A program made the translations under genes and the position numbers. From assembly GCA_017860615.1 (NCBI GenBank), contig JAGDMU010000001.1, forward strand, positions 62,001-126,000: a DNA stretch of 64,000 nt. The letters run 5' to 3'. Below are positions 1-8,285 of the stretch, piece after piece. This stretch comes from Pseudomonadota bacterium. Lineage in GTDB: Bacteria > Campylobacterota > Campylobacteria > Campylobacterales > Sulfurospirillaceae. The first letter of the stretch is position 1, and each line of letters begins with the position of its first letter. The notes below the pieces were generated by a model, which was not told the origin of the DNA, searched no databases, and was given only the letters and a program-made list of their open reading frames with translations.

Positions 1-1
1 A

Positions 2-64
2 AAAGAAGCATTAAAGAGAGAGTTTTATATAATCTATGGATATCAAGAGGGAGTTGCATTTTGA
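2..64 (+). CDS. C-terminal end of an unidentified upstream gene (partial)
   Basis: A frame is open from the window edge and stops at TGA 62-64, giving a 20-residue tail that ends in GYQEGVAF. The stop overlaps the TTG start of the next gene by four bases (TTGA), which is typical of translationally coupled genes in one operon. The tail is too short to name. That it is coding is inferred from the coupling and the uninterrupted frame. Confidence 0.45.
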   Translation, partial: KEALKREFYIIYGYQEGVAF

Positions 65-435
65 AAACGAGAGTTTACTATGATGATACCGATGCGGGCG
101 GTGTGGTTTACCATGCCAATTACCTCAAATTTTGTGAGAGAGCGAGAAGCGATCTTTTTTACGAGAATGGTAGAAGTCCTGCCGTAAATGGCGGTCATTT
201 TGTGGTGCGCCACCTTGAAGCAGATTTTATAAAGTCAGCAAAGCTAGGCGATTTGATAGAGGTCAAAAGCGAGATGATAGAACTCAAAAATGCTTCGCTT
301 ATTTTAAAACAAGAAGTTTGGAGAGAGGATGTAAAACTCTTTGCGATGACTTCCACTCTTGCGTATGTTAAAGAGGGAAAGCCATGCAAAATAGATGAAG
401 AGACCAAAGCCTTTTTTAGGCAATGCCTTATTTAA
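61..435 (+). CDS. YbgC/FadM-family acyl-CoA thioesterase
   Basis: A 124-residue hotdog-fold thioesterase, expected to hydrolyse acyl-CoA thioesters in the cytoplasm. The N-terminus carries the family signature YYDDTDAGGVVYHANYLKF, with the catalytic Asp in DTDAGG and the following YHANYL helix. The length is slightly short of the usual 130-140 residues. The start is TTG at 61; an AGAGGGAG purine run lies just upstream and the TTG overlaps the upstream stop. Its 3' end overlaps the end of the convergent lipoprotein gene by four bases. The exact substrate cannot be read from the sequence. Confidence 0.85.
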   Translation: MKTRVYYDDTDAGGVVYHANYLKFCERARSDLFYENGRSPAVNGGHFVVRHLEADFIKSAKLGDLIEVKSEMIELKNASLILKQEVWREDVKLFAMTSTLAYVKEGKPCKIDEETKAFFRQCLI

Positions 436-1733
436 TTTCCGCGAATAAACTCGCCGCGACCAGGTTGATATAACGAGGTGTTGTAGACTACTTGGTTGCC
501 AGAGATGTTCTCTTTAAACGCCCGTGTGATTTTGCCATCAAAGAACTGCTGACACAAATAATCCGCCCCAATCGACGTGGAGTAATTCACCCAGTCATAG
601 ACAATGTCATGTCCAAACATCGTATTGATCTCTTCGAGTGCTGGAGGTGCTTTTTGGATAGAGTTTGCGATGTACATTTTGTCACGATCTTCATACTGTG
701 TGAGTGTTAAAAGTAGAGGATTGTAATTGACTTGTGTTGAAAGTAGGGTGTAGGGACGAATATCATTGGCGCGAAGTTGTGAAGCAATTAAACTGGCTGT
801 AACAAGCTGCGTGTTGAGGTACAGTGAAGCGTTGTTGAGTGAGCTGTTGCCTTTAAACATCTGTTTGAAGTTTGCTTTTGGACTCTCAACACGTTTTTCA
901 TAAAAGACACGGTTGCTGTTCTTTTTTACATACCCATTGAGTTGATAGCTGAGGCTGCTACCATCTTCAAAGGTTCCTACACGCTCATTGGCTTTTTCTG
1001 CAAGCATCGCGATTTGTTGGTCATAGTCGATGCCACCAAAGATGATGTTTGAGCCAGCACTTCGTACGTTGGAGCGGTGCAGTGTTGGAATGAATACCAG
1101 TGTATCTGACACACGGCTTGCAATAATATTGGCGCCATCGGCTGTTACAGGCGCTATGATGTAGTGGTAGCCTCCTGCTTGAATGTCGGAGAGTGCTTTG
1201 GCAATCGACTCTTCTCTCTCATCGCCCGAATTAAAGACGTTAAGATCAAAATAGTAGTTTTTATACAAAAGATACGAAATAACCGAGTTGACAGAGGTAA
1301 TGGCGTATTTTTTGATGGTTTTTTGAGGTACTAAAACAGCGATTTTAATCATGGTACTGTCGTCATTAAGTGGACGAGGCATGGGTGACGCGATGACAGG
1401 CTCAAGAGGTTGATCGGGTGTTTTTTCAACCGTTGTGCTAGGTGTTGGTGTTGCCATTGCCAAGGTTGTTGAGCTAATAGCTGTATTGTCAATAATCACA
1501 GGAGAAGAAGATGGCAGCGTCTCTGTTTGCGTTGTTGACGTACTTGGGGTTGGAGCTGATTTTACTTTTTCAGACCCAGGATATGTTGCAGTACTTTTTT
1601 GATTGATTGTTGCACCTTTTTTAGCGCTTGATGAAAGATTATAGGTACTTTGTTTGTAGGGCTCGGGGGTTGTTGCGGTCGTGCATCCTGTAAAAATGAA
1701 TAAACTGATGGCTAGGGGCAACCAAAATTTCAT
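432..1733 (-). CDS. lipoprotein with periplasmic-binding-protein-like domain (LpoA-like)
   Basis: A 433-residue protein with a signal peptide and lipobox (FIFTGC, Cys about residue 17), so probably lipid-anchored in the periplasm. Residues about 20-115 are a low-complexity Ser/Thr/Pro linker. From about 125 to the end the pattern (IKIAVLVPQ at the first strand, IIAPVTADGANIIA later) resembles type-1 periplasmic binding folds such as penicillin-binding-protein activators (LpoA) or ABC ligand-binding proteins. Its ATG overlaps the stop of the uracil-DNA glycosylase gene (ATGA at 1733-1730), so the two are coupled. LpoA-like function is inference from fold and lipoprotein character only. Confidence 0.65.
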   Translation of the reverse strand: MKFWLPLAISLFIFTGCTTATTPEPYKQSTYNLSSSAKKGATINQKSTATYPGSEKVKSAPTPSTSTTQTETLPSSSPVIIDNTAISSTTLAMATPTPSTTVEKTPDQPLEPVIASPMPRPLNDDSTMIKIAVLVPQKTIKKYAITSVNSVISYLLYKNYYFDLNVFNSGDEREESIAKALSDIQAGGYHYIIAPVTADGANIIASRVSDTLVFIPTLHRSNVRSAGSNIIFGGIDYDQQIAMLAEKANERVGTFEDGSSLSYQLNGYVKKNSNRVFYEKRVESPKANFKQMFKGNSSLNNASLYLNTQLVTASLIASQLRANDIRPYTLLSTQVNYNPLLLTLTQYEDRDKMYIANSIQKAPPALEEINTMFGHDIVYDWVNYSTSIGADYLCQQFFDGKITRAFKENISGNQVVYNTSLYQPGRGEFIRGN

Positions 1734-2392
1734 AACATGCTCCTTACTTTTAGCATATCTGCAAAAACCTCTTTTTTGCTACTGGGGTTTCGCAGTAAAA
1801 AACTGGGGTGGAACGTTGGGATCAATTTGGCTTCGCCAAAGTTGAGAACCGTGCCACGTATTTTATCGATAGGTGTATCATACTCTCCTGTGAGATGATG
1901 AAAACTGGTTGATCCAAGGGCAACGATGATTTGCGGTCGAATGGTTTGGATCTGCTGCATGATATACGGCTTACAACAGGCAACTTCTTCAGGCGTTGGA
2001 ACGCGATTGTCTGGTGTTTTACACTTTAGAATCGTGGTCACATACACCTCTTCTTTAGGGATCAAAAGAACTTTTTCGATCATATTTGCGAGCAACTCAC
2101 CACTTTTACCGCTAAAAAGCATACCCGTTTCATCTTCGCTCACACCTGGGTTATCTCCGATGAACATCACCTTAGCTTTGAGGTTACCTGCTCCAAAAAT
2201 GACGTTTTTACGACTCTTTGCAAGAGCGCAGAGATGACACTGTGCGACACTGCTTTTTAACTCTTCTAAGTTATGCGAGAGTGCGGGTTGTTTGCTCAAA
2301 GAGAGCGGTCGATACTCCTGAAAGTACTCAAATCCCATCGCTCTGTACTGGTATAAAAGTTTTAAAAGTCGTATTTTTTCAATGTGAGTCAT
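1730..2392 (-). CDS. family 4 (Fe-S) uracil-DNA glycosylase
   Basis: 220 residues. The enzyme excises uracil from DNA during base-excision repair. The core starts near residue 45 with CHLC (C52, C55) and continues with FIGDNPGVSEDETG (the motif A variant of GEAPGxxED), KCKTPDNR (C124), a Cys pair near 139-140 and TFHPSFLLR, the motif B His region. The four cysteines fit the [4Fe-4S] site of family 4 enzymes. About 40 residues precede the core. The gene lies 35 bp after the LRR gene on the same strand and is probably co-transcribed with the nifB block or from a local promoter. It has no known link to nitrogen fixation. Confidence 0.9.
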   Translation of the reverse strand: MTHIEKIRLLKLLYQYRAMGFEYFQEYRPLSLSKQPALSHNLEELKSSVAQCHLCALAKSRKNVIFGAGNLKAKVMFIGDNPGVSEDETGMLFSGKSGELLANMIEKVLLIPKEEVYVTTILKCKTPDNRVPTPEEVACCKPYIMQQIQTIRPQIIVALGSTSFHHLTGEYDTPIDKIRGTVLNFGEAKLIPTFHPSFLLRNPSSKKEVFADMLKVRSML

Positions 2393-2427
2393 TCTTATAT
2401 GGTAGCCAAGCGGGAGTTAAAATATCC

Positions 2428-3423
2428 TTATTTGACGTCGCAGTACTCCAATGAAGGCAGGTTCGGCTTTTGAAGATTGTGGTTATTGGCGATAAAAAGG
2501 CTTTTAAGATGTGTTAGGTTTTTGATGGTCTCTGGAAGCGTGTTTAAGAGATTTGCTTCAACGTCAAGTTCATAAAGATTGGTGAGGTTGCCAATGCACT
2601 CTGGAAGGCTTGTAAGGCGGTTAGCACTCAGGTCTAAAGAGGTGAGTTTTGAGAGTTTGCAGAGTGTACTTGGAACGCTATCAAGAAGGTTGTTTTCTAA
2701 CGAGATAATTTGCAAATCTTCTAGTTTGGAAAGATCAAAATCGATAGAGGTGAGATGGTTGGAGGCAAGATTGAGCTTAACCAGCATATCGTGCGCTTCT
2801 AAGCTGGGGAGATTGTGCAGTAAATTTCCCTCTAAGATGAGTGTTTCCAGCTCTTTAATTTCACCGAGCGACTCTGGTAATGTGGTCAATTTGTTAAAAG
2901 AAAGGTCTAAAAAATAGAGCGATTGCATGGAACCAAAGACTTCAGGTAAACGCTCAAAATAGTTGGTATCTAGGCTTACATGTAAAAGTTTTTTGAGGTT
3001 TTTAAAGGCGACATCAAGGTGGTTTAGACGGTTTACGGCAAGAGTCAGACGTGTTAAGTTTGTCAAATTGTAAAAGCTTTGAGGTAAAGCGTTTAGTTGA
3101 TTGCCATTGAGATTTAAAATAACCAAAGATGAAAGGGCTCCAAAGTTTTCAGGAAGACTTTCCAACAGGTTATTTTCACACTGTAAATTGCGAAGATTTT
3201 TAAGCGAGCAAATGCTTTTTGGAAGCTCGCTTAAACGGTTCCCTGATATTTTAAGCACACTGAGGTTTTGCAATGCTCCGATGCTTTCAGGCAGGCTTTT
3301 GAGCTTTTTACGACCCAGATCAAGTGTGGTCAAGTTTTCCAGTTTGGAGAGTTCCCGAGGGAGTGTATGCTCTAAGCCTTGCGACTTAATCCACTGTGCA
3401 AAATCGCGAATGCGTTCACTCAT
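2428..3423 (-). CDS. leucine-rich repeat protein
   Basis: 331 residues made almost entirely of about 12 canonical 23-residue LRRs (pattern L..L.LS.N.L..LPe....L.nL), from about residue 25 to 320. There is no signal peptide and no recognisable catalytic domain, so it is probably a cytoplasmic protein-binding solenoid. I chose ATG 3423 (MSERIRDF) because AGGAGAGAG sits just upstream; an ATG at 3441 lacks this. The start overlaps the preceding small cysteine protein gene by 8 bp, implying coupled translation. It follows nifB and nifV on the same strand. A nif-related role is inference from position. Confidence 0.85.
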   Translation of the reverse strand: MSERIRDFAQWIKSQGLEHTLPRELSKLENLTTLDLGRKKLKSLPESIGALQNLSVLKISGNRLSELPKSICSLKNLRNLQCENNLLESLPENFGALSSLVILNLNGNQLNALPQSFYNLTNLTRLTLAVNRLNHLDVAFKNLKKLLHVSLDTNYFERLPEVFGSMQSLYFLDLSFNKLTTLPESLGEIKELETLILEGNLLHNLPSLEAHDMLVKLNLASNHLTSIDFDLSKLEDLQIISLENNLLDSVPSTLCKLSKLTSLDLSANRLTSLPECIGNLTNLYELDVEANLLNTLPETIKNLTHLKSLFIANNHNLQKPNLPSLEYCDVK

Positions 3424-3673
3424 CACTCTCTCCTTGCTCAAATCTACTGTTTTTTTGATCGATCAAAAAGGCGATCTCTTCGTAGTCAATTTCACCAAAT
3501 TCTACCATGTTGAACAGTGCCATTAAAGGACGTCTGCAACACGTTTGGTTGCATTCGGTGACCAGCTTTTTAGCTTTTTTATAGGGCAGAGTGGTAGATT
3601 TGAAAATATCAATAGCATCTTGAATGGTTTTTTGTCCGCATTCACAGATGATTTTAGAGGTATACTCTTGCAT
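3416..3673 (-). CDS. small BFD-like [2Fe-2S] protein in the nifB-nifV operon
   Basis: 85 residues. Cysteines are arranged as CEC near the N-terminus (residues about 10 and 12), then about 28 residues later CNQTCC. This resembles the C-x-C...C-x2-3-C pattern of bacterioferritin-associated ferredoxin (BFD-like [2Fe-2S]) domains. The usual second pair is CxxC; here it is C-x3-CC, so cluster binding is likely but not certain. The C-terminal 30 residues are acidic. It starts 4 bp after nifV and overlaps the LRR gene. Likely roles are Fe-S or iron handling for nitrogenase cofactor assembly, or partnering the LRR protein; both are inferences. Confidence 0.6.
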   Translation of the reverse strand: MQEYTSKIICECGQKTIQDAIDIFKSTTLPYKKAKKLVTECNQTCCRRPLMALFNMVEFGEIDYEEIAFLIDQKNSRFEQGESDE

Positions 3674-3677
3674 AAGT

Positions 3678-4790
3678 TTATCCCGCTTTTGAAGCGATAT
3701 AGAGCGCTTTTAGCTCCTTCTTGTTGAGCACTTTTTTACGATTTGTCACCATTTCACGCACTTGTGGAAGCATTTTATTGATGACCTCATTTTCAGGCTC
3801 ATAGCCCATAGCTCTTAGATGAAAGAGTAGGGTCGAACTGCCTGAGTGTTTGCCAATAGGATAACTTCGCGTCATTCCCACACTTTGTGGCGTAAAGGCT
3901 TCGTACGCTTTTTCATGCTTAATCATGCCATTGACATGGATGCCTGATTCATGTGAGAAGATGTTTTTTCCGACAATCGGCATTGCCGCAGAGATGCTTT
4001 GATTCGAGGCTTTTTCAACCAGTTGAACCACGTGTTTTAGCGCATCGGGATTGATGACACGCTCTTCGCCAAAAAGGTGTGCAAGGCTCATTAAAACCTG
4101 TTCAAAGCTGGCGTTTCCTGCACGTTCGCCCAAGCCAATGACCGTTGTGTTGACACTCATGGCGCCCGCTTCAAGTCCACTGATGGCATTCGCCGTTGCC
4201 ATGCCAAAATCGTTGTGGGTGTGCATTTCGATCTCTAAAAGATTGAGGCTTGTAAGGTAGGAGATGTGCTCATAGATTTGATGTGGGCGCATGATGCCCA
4301 CGGTGTCGCAGTAGCGAAAACGATTGGCGCCCACACTTTTACCTAATTCCATCACTTCTTTGAGAAATCCTAGATCGGCGCGTGAGCTGTCTTCGCCACC
4401 AATGCAGGCAAAAAGACCCTCTGATTTGCTTACCTGTAAAACCTCTTCAAGGTTTTTTAAAAGACGCGCTTTGTCGCCTCCAAATTTGGTTTCGATGAGA
4501 ATGTCCGATACGGGGATAGAGAGATCAACCGCTTTAAGCCCACACGAGAGTGAAGCTTCAAGGTCACTCATGGTGGCACGATTCCAACTCATAATGCGAA
4601 GTGGAAGATCAAGGGCTAATATCTCTTTGATATCGGCTTGCTCTTTCTCCCCCATCGCAGGAATACCCACTTCAAGTTCATCCGCACCTGCAAGGTAAAG
4701 TGCAGAAGCAATAGCGATCTTCTCTTCGGTATTAAACGCGACATACGGCGCTTGTTCACCATCTCTGAGTGTGGTATCGTTGATAATCAT
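3678..4790 (-). CDS. nifV: homocitrate synthase NifV
   Basis: 370 residues. It condenses acetyl-CoA with 2-oxoglutarate to homocitrate, the organic ligand of FeMo-cofactor. The family signatures are NDTTLRDGEQAP at the N-terminus (metal-binding Asp and substrate Arg) and EMHTHNDFGMATAN near residue 195 (HxH metal ligands). GIHVNG follows near 275. The start is ATG 4790: AAGGAG lies a few bases upstream, and the product then begins MIINDTTLRDG as in the family. An in-frame ATG at 4835 would lie inside nifB. Gene order nifB-nifV with a 10-bp gap supports the nif-specific isoform over LeuA. Confidence 0.93.
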   Translation of the reverse strand: MIINDTTLRDGEQAPYVAFNTEEKIAIASALYLAGADELEVGIPAMGEKEQADIKEILALDLPLRIMSWNRATMSDLEASLSCGLKAVDLSIPVSDILIETKFGGDKARLLKNLEEVLQVSKSEGLFACIGGEDSSRADLGFLKEVMELGKSVGANRFRYCDTVGIMRPHQIYEHISYLTSLNLLEIEMHTHNDFGMATANAISGLEAGAMSVNTTVIGLGERAGNASFEQVLMSLAHLFGEERVINPDALKHVVQLVEKASNQSISAAMPIVGKNIFSHESGIHVNGMIKHEKAYEAFTPQSVGMTRSYPIGKHSGSSTLLFHLRAMGYEPENEVINKMLPQVREMVTNRKKVLNKKELKALYIASKAG

Positions 4791-4800
4791 CGTCTGCTCC

Positions 4801-6234
4801 TTATGAAGCGGTTGTGAAGAAGTGCTTACGCACACCTTTTAGAACAGAAATTTCAATAGGCTCATCCGCAAAACTCTCATCACAGGTAAGGTGAATGCTC
4901 TCTAACTCTTTTTGTGGGCATTCGCCAATTTTTTGGGTTAAGAGAAGATGGCAATCGGAGAGGGCATTTTTAATCTCTTCGATAGGATACGTTCCATTGC
5001 AGTTCTCTTTACCCATACAGTAAGAGTTTTCCACTTTACGGTGCATGATAAATTTGATCGCACGATCTCCTGCTTCGTAGATGAGAAACTCTTTGGCACT
5101 GCCAAAATGGTCGTTAATGAGTCCATTGCCACGTGTTGTGACGGCTACGAGCATGGTATTGCCATTGGAGCTCAGTTCGTCTTTGTTGATCGCTTCTTCT
5201 TGAGTGATTTTGCCATTGGCTGCACGAAGTGCTCTTCGCCATGTCTCAATGTTTTCATGCGTTTTCATACGTTGATTGAGGTTGTAGTGGTGTGCAAGTT
5301 CTTCAAAGCTTTTATCGACAAAGCTCTCTTTGAAGAATTCATCGCTACGATCTTCGCCTAAAAGCCCAACCGCATCCGCTCGGCATTGGCGGCAGTGGCG
5401 CATTAATTTGACATTGACATCGCATGCTTCTTGTGCCTTCATGAGCTGTTTATGTGTCGCACTTGGAACGCCATCTAAGCCAAATTTGGTACCATATTCT
5501 GGTTTTGAGATAATTGGCATGACGTTTTGAATGAACACACCGAGTTCCTTGACTTTTCGTGCAACAAAAGGCAGATGTTCATCATTGATTCCTGGGATTA
5601 AGACCGAGTTGACTTTGACAAGGATGCCTCGCTCAACGAGCATCTGAATACCAAGAAGCTGTTTTTCAAGCAATAATTTCGCACCTTCCACACCACGGTG
5701 TTTTTTATGTTCGTAAAAAACCCATGGGTAGATTTTAGCGCCAATTTCGCCTGTTTCATCAACGGAATTCAATGTCACCGTCACATGCTCAATGTTGTAT
5801 TTTGCAATCTCATCAATATGTTTATGAATCATCAAACCATTTGTGGAAAGACAGAGTTTGATGTCAGGAGCGTATTTTTTAAGAAGCGAGAAAGTCTCAA
5901 ACGTTTGCTTAGGGTTGGCAAGTCCATCACCTGGTCCCGCGATGCCAACGACGCTGAGTTGTTGGATGAGTCCGCCTACATGTAAAACCTTTTTAACGGC
6001 TTCTTCAGGGCTTAGTTTATAGCTCGTAACGCCTGGGCGACTCTCGTTGGAGCAGTCGTACTTGCGGTTACAATAGTTGCATTGAATGTTACAAGCAGGA
6101 GCAACCGCTACGTGGATACGCGCATAATGTTGGTGGGCATCCTGAGAGTAACACGGGTGGTTGTTAATCTTTTGCAAGATGCTGGCATGAAGTTCATTTT
6201 GGGTGTTGGTGGATGATGTACAAGAACAACTCAT
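4801..6234 (-). CDS. nifB: FeMo-cofactor biosynthesis protein NifB (radical SAM plus NifX-like domain)
   Basis: 477 residues. NifB makes NifB-co, the [8Fe-9S-C] precursor of FeMo-cofactor, supplying the carbide from S-adenosylmethionine. The radical-SAM motif CNIQCNYC (C48, C52, C55) follows HVAVAPA, and the further nif-typical segments GIAGPGDGLANP and STNGLM are present. Around residues 265-290 is MRHCRQCRADAVGLLGED, another conserved cysteine element. Residues about 365-470 form a NifX/NafY-like cofactor-binding domain (MLVAVTTRGNGLINDHFG), so this is the two-domain architecture. A sigma54-like promoter lies upstream at 6270-6283, with AAAGGA before the ATG. nifV follows after 10 bp. Confidence 0.97.
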   Translation of the reverse strand: MSCSCTSSTNTQNELHASILQKINNHPCYSQDAHQHYARIHVAVAPACNIQCNYCNRKYDCSNESRPGVTSYKLSPEEAVKKVLHVGGLIQQLSVVGIAGPGDGLANPKQTFETFSLLKKYAPDIKLCLSTNGLMIHKHIDEIAKYNIEHVTVTLNSVDETGEIGAKIYPWVFYEHKKHRGVEGAKLLLEKQLLGIQMLVERGILVKVNSVLIPGINDEHLPFVARKVKELGVFIQNVMPIISKPEYGTKFGLDGVPSATHKQLMKAQEACDVNVKLMRHCRQCRADAVGLLGEDRSDEFFKESFVDKSFEELAHHYNLNQRMKTHENIETWRRALRAANGKITQEEAINKDELSSNGNTMLVAVTTRGNGLINDHFGSAKEFLIYEAGDRAIKFIMHRKVENSYCMGKENCNGTYPIEEIKNALSDCHLLLTQKIGECPQKELESIHLTCDESFADEPIEISVLKGVRKHFFTTAS

Positions 6235-6269
6235 GTGCGATCCTTTAGAATTTCTTTACTCTAAAGTTT

Positions 6270-6283
6270 GCACAAACTGTTCC
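6270..6283 (-). promoter_or_regulatory. sigma54-type promoter of nifB
   Basis: On the minus strand GGAACAGTTTGTGC gives the GG-N10-GC spacing of -24/-12 promoters: GG at 6283-6282, GC at 6271-6270. It lies about 36 bases before the nifB ATG and shares GGAACA with the other nif promoters in this window. No activator site could be assigned. Confidence 0.75.
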
Positions 6284-6311
6284 TTGGAAAGTGAGAATGA
6301 ATTTTAGGGTT

Positions 6312-7403
6312 TTAGTCTTTGAGCTCTTGATAAATCGTATGGATTTTTTCGATATTTTCACTAAAAAGATCAATTAGCGTAGGGTCAAAGTGTGTTCCTC
6401 TATTGTTTTTAAGAAACTCGTATGCTTTTTCAAAACTCCATGGCGCTTTATAGGGACGAACGGAAATAAGAGCATCAAACACATCGGCAATGGCAACAAT
6501 ACGACCAAAAATAGAGATCTCTTCGCCTTTTTTACCGTGCGGATAACCAGAGCCATCCCATTTTTCATGATGTTCAAGCGCAATAAGTGCGGCAGATTTA
6601 AGGTATTCATTCTCTTCATCAAATAAGAGATCATGCCCTAATTGCGTATGTGTTTTCATTAACTCAAACTCTTCATTACTTAGTTTGTCAGGCTTCAGTA
6701 AGAGTTTATCGGCGATCCCAATTTTACCTGCATCGTGCATGGGAGCAGCGAGTTCTATCTTGGTGATGTCATCATGACTCAGACCATATTTTTCTGCTAA
6801 GAGTGCGCTGTAGAGCCCGACACGTTTGGTATGTTTAGATGTCTCTTGGTCTTTAAATTCCGCAGCAGAAGCGAGTTTGTTGATGATTTTCGTTTGTGTG
6901 TCGCGCAATCTATCGTACAGAATGGCATTTTCGATGGCAGAAGCGGCATAATTTGAAATAAGCAGTAAAAGTTCGGCATCCACATTGGTAAAGATGCCTA
7001 CTTTTTTATTGAGCGCTTGAAAAACACCAATGGTATTTTCTTGGTTATCTAAAAGTGGTACAGAGAGAATCGTGTGTGTTAGATAGCCTGTGACTTTATC
7101 GACGTCAGGATTAAAACGGTAGTCATTGTAAGCATCCACAACGATTTGAGTCTCTTTAGAGAGAGCAGCATAACCAGCAACACCTTTTTTCGTACTAATA
7201 CGAATAGGCTCTGTATCATGTGCTACTTTTGACCAGAGTTCTTCTTTGTATTTATCATACACAAAGATAGAACAGCGATCGGCTTGTAAGATGTCTCGTG
7301 CAAAACGCGCCATAGACTCTAAAACATCATCCAAGCTTTTAGTTTTGTTGATGACTTTACCAAATTCTAATAAAATAGCGAGTTGCTTTTCCGCTGTGTT
7401 CAT
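6312..7403 (-). CDS. GAF domain HD-GYP phosphodiesterase
   Basis: 363 residues, soluble. An N-terminal GAF sensor (about 20-165) is followed by an HD-GYP c-di-GMP phosphodiesterase domain (about 170-340). The catalytic signature is complete: HTKRVG, HDAGKIG, HHEKWDGSGYP and IADVFDAL. It should hydrolyse c-di-GMP in response to a small ligand bound by GAF. It is transcribed toward nifB but ends before the nifB promoter. The next gene upstream is a divergent response regulator starting at 7521. The ligand is not predictable. Confidence 0.9.
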   Translation of the reverse strand: MNTAEKQLAILLEFGKVINKTKSLDDVLESMARFARDILQADRCSIFVYDKYKEELWSKVAHDTEPIRISTKKGVAGYAALSKETQIVVDAYNDYRFNPDVDKVTGYLTHTILSVPLLDNQENTIGVFQALNKKVGIFTNVDAELLLLISNYAASAIENAILYDRLRDTQTKIINKLASAAEFKDQETSKHTKRVGLYSALLAEKYGLSHDDITKIELAAPMHDAGKIGIADKLLLKPDKLSNEEFELMKTHTQLGHDLLFDEENEYLKSAALIALEHHEKWDGSGYPHGKKGEEISIFGRIVAIADVFDALISVRPYKAPWSFEKAYEFLKNNRGTHFDPTLIDLFSENIEKIHTIYQELKD

Positions 7404-7520
7404 GGTCGTCTCTCAAATGGAAGATGTACGTGCATTATAACAAAGTTTTAAAATGTTCTATGCAAAATAAGGTGCTTTATGTATAATACAAAATAATAAA
7501 TGTTTGGAGCGGTTATCAAA

Positions 7521-8189
7521 ATGCAAAAGAAAATTAAAGTCCTTTTAATAGAAGATGACTACGATGCGGCAGGTCAAGTCGCCCAGTATCTTGAAAATGT
7601 AGGTTTTGAACTTGATATTTCTGAAACAGCGGTAGATGGGCTTTTAAAGCTTGCTGCGCAACATTATGATATTTTGTTATTAGACCTAAGCCTTCCTGAT
7701 TTTAGTGGCTTTGAAGTGATTAAACAGATTAACAATCAAAGCAGCATTCCTATTATTGTTTTAAGTTGCCATTCAAACCTTGAGGCTAAAGTTCAAGCGT
7801 TTCGTTTTGGGGTGGATGACTACTTGTGTAAACCATTTATGCTTGAAGAGTTAGAGGTTCGCATGTGGGCAATTTTGAAACGTTGTTCTATGATCAAACT
7901 GGAATTTAATAAAAATAATCTCGCCATTGACTACAACAATCAAACCATTTTGCTCAACCAAAAACCACTCTCTCTCACGGCGATTGAACACAAAATCCTT
8001 TCTTTCCTCATAGAGAACAAAAATAGGGTCGTTTATCGCAATGTTTTGGCGATTCACCTCTCATCTTTAAGCTCTCCTCAGTCTTTGAATTATCATATTC
8101 AAAATATTCGTAAAAAGCTAGGCGATGACCCAAAGAAGCCTCGTTACATTATGACAGAGTATGGAACAGGGTATCGTTTAGTGTTATAA
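7521..8189 (+). CDS. OmpR/PhoB-type response regulator
   Basis: 222 residues. The receiver domain (about 1-120) has the acidic pair EDDY, phospho-acceptor Asp in LLDLSLPDF and the conserved Lys in CKPF. A winged-helix DNA-binding domain follows (about 130-222), ending RYIMTEYGTGYRLVL. I prefer ATG 7521 (MQKKIKVLLIEDD), with GGAG at 7505-7508, over ATG 7500, which has no ribosome site. A TATAAT-like -10 (near 7481) lies upstream. No cognate kinase is directly adjacent; the PAS kinase at 10055 is a candidate. Confidence 0.9.
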   Translation: MQKKIKVLLIEDDYDAAGQVAQYLENVGFELDISETAVDGLLKLAAQHYDILLLDLSLPDFSGFEVIKQINNQSSIPIIVLSCHSNLEAKVQAFRFGVDDYLCKPFMLEELEVRMWAILKRCSMIKLEFNKNNLAIDYNNQTILLNQKPLSLTAIEHKILSFLIENKNRVVYRNVLAIHLSSLSSPQSLNYHIQNIRKKLGDDPKKPRYIMTEYGTGYRLVL

Positions 8190-8285
8190 AAGTGTTACAT
8201 TTCTTATAATCCTCATAAAAAACTGATAATGAACCATTTTTTTGGAGTATAATCAAAAACTTGATCCAAAACTATGAGGAAAATG

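Noticed and set aside
3678-4835. NifV start at ATG 4835
   Set aside because: It would add 15 residues encoded inside nifB with no ribosome site; ATG 4790 has AAGGAG and the family N-terminus.
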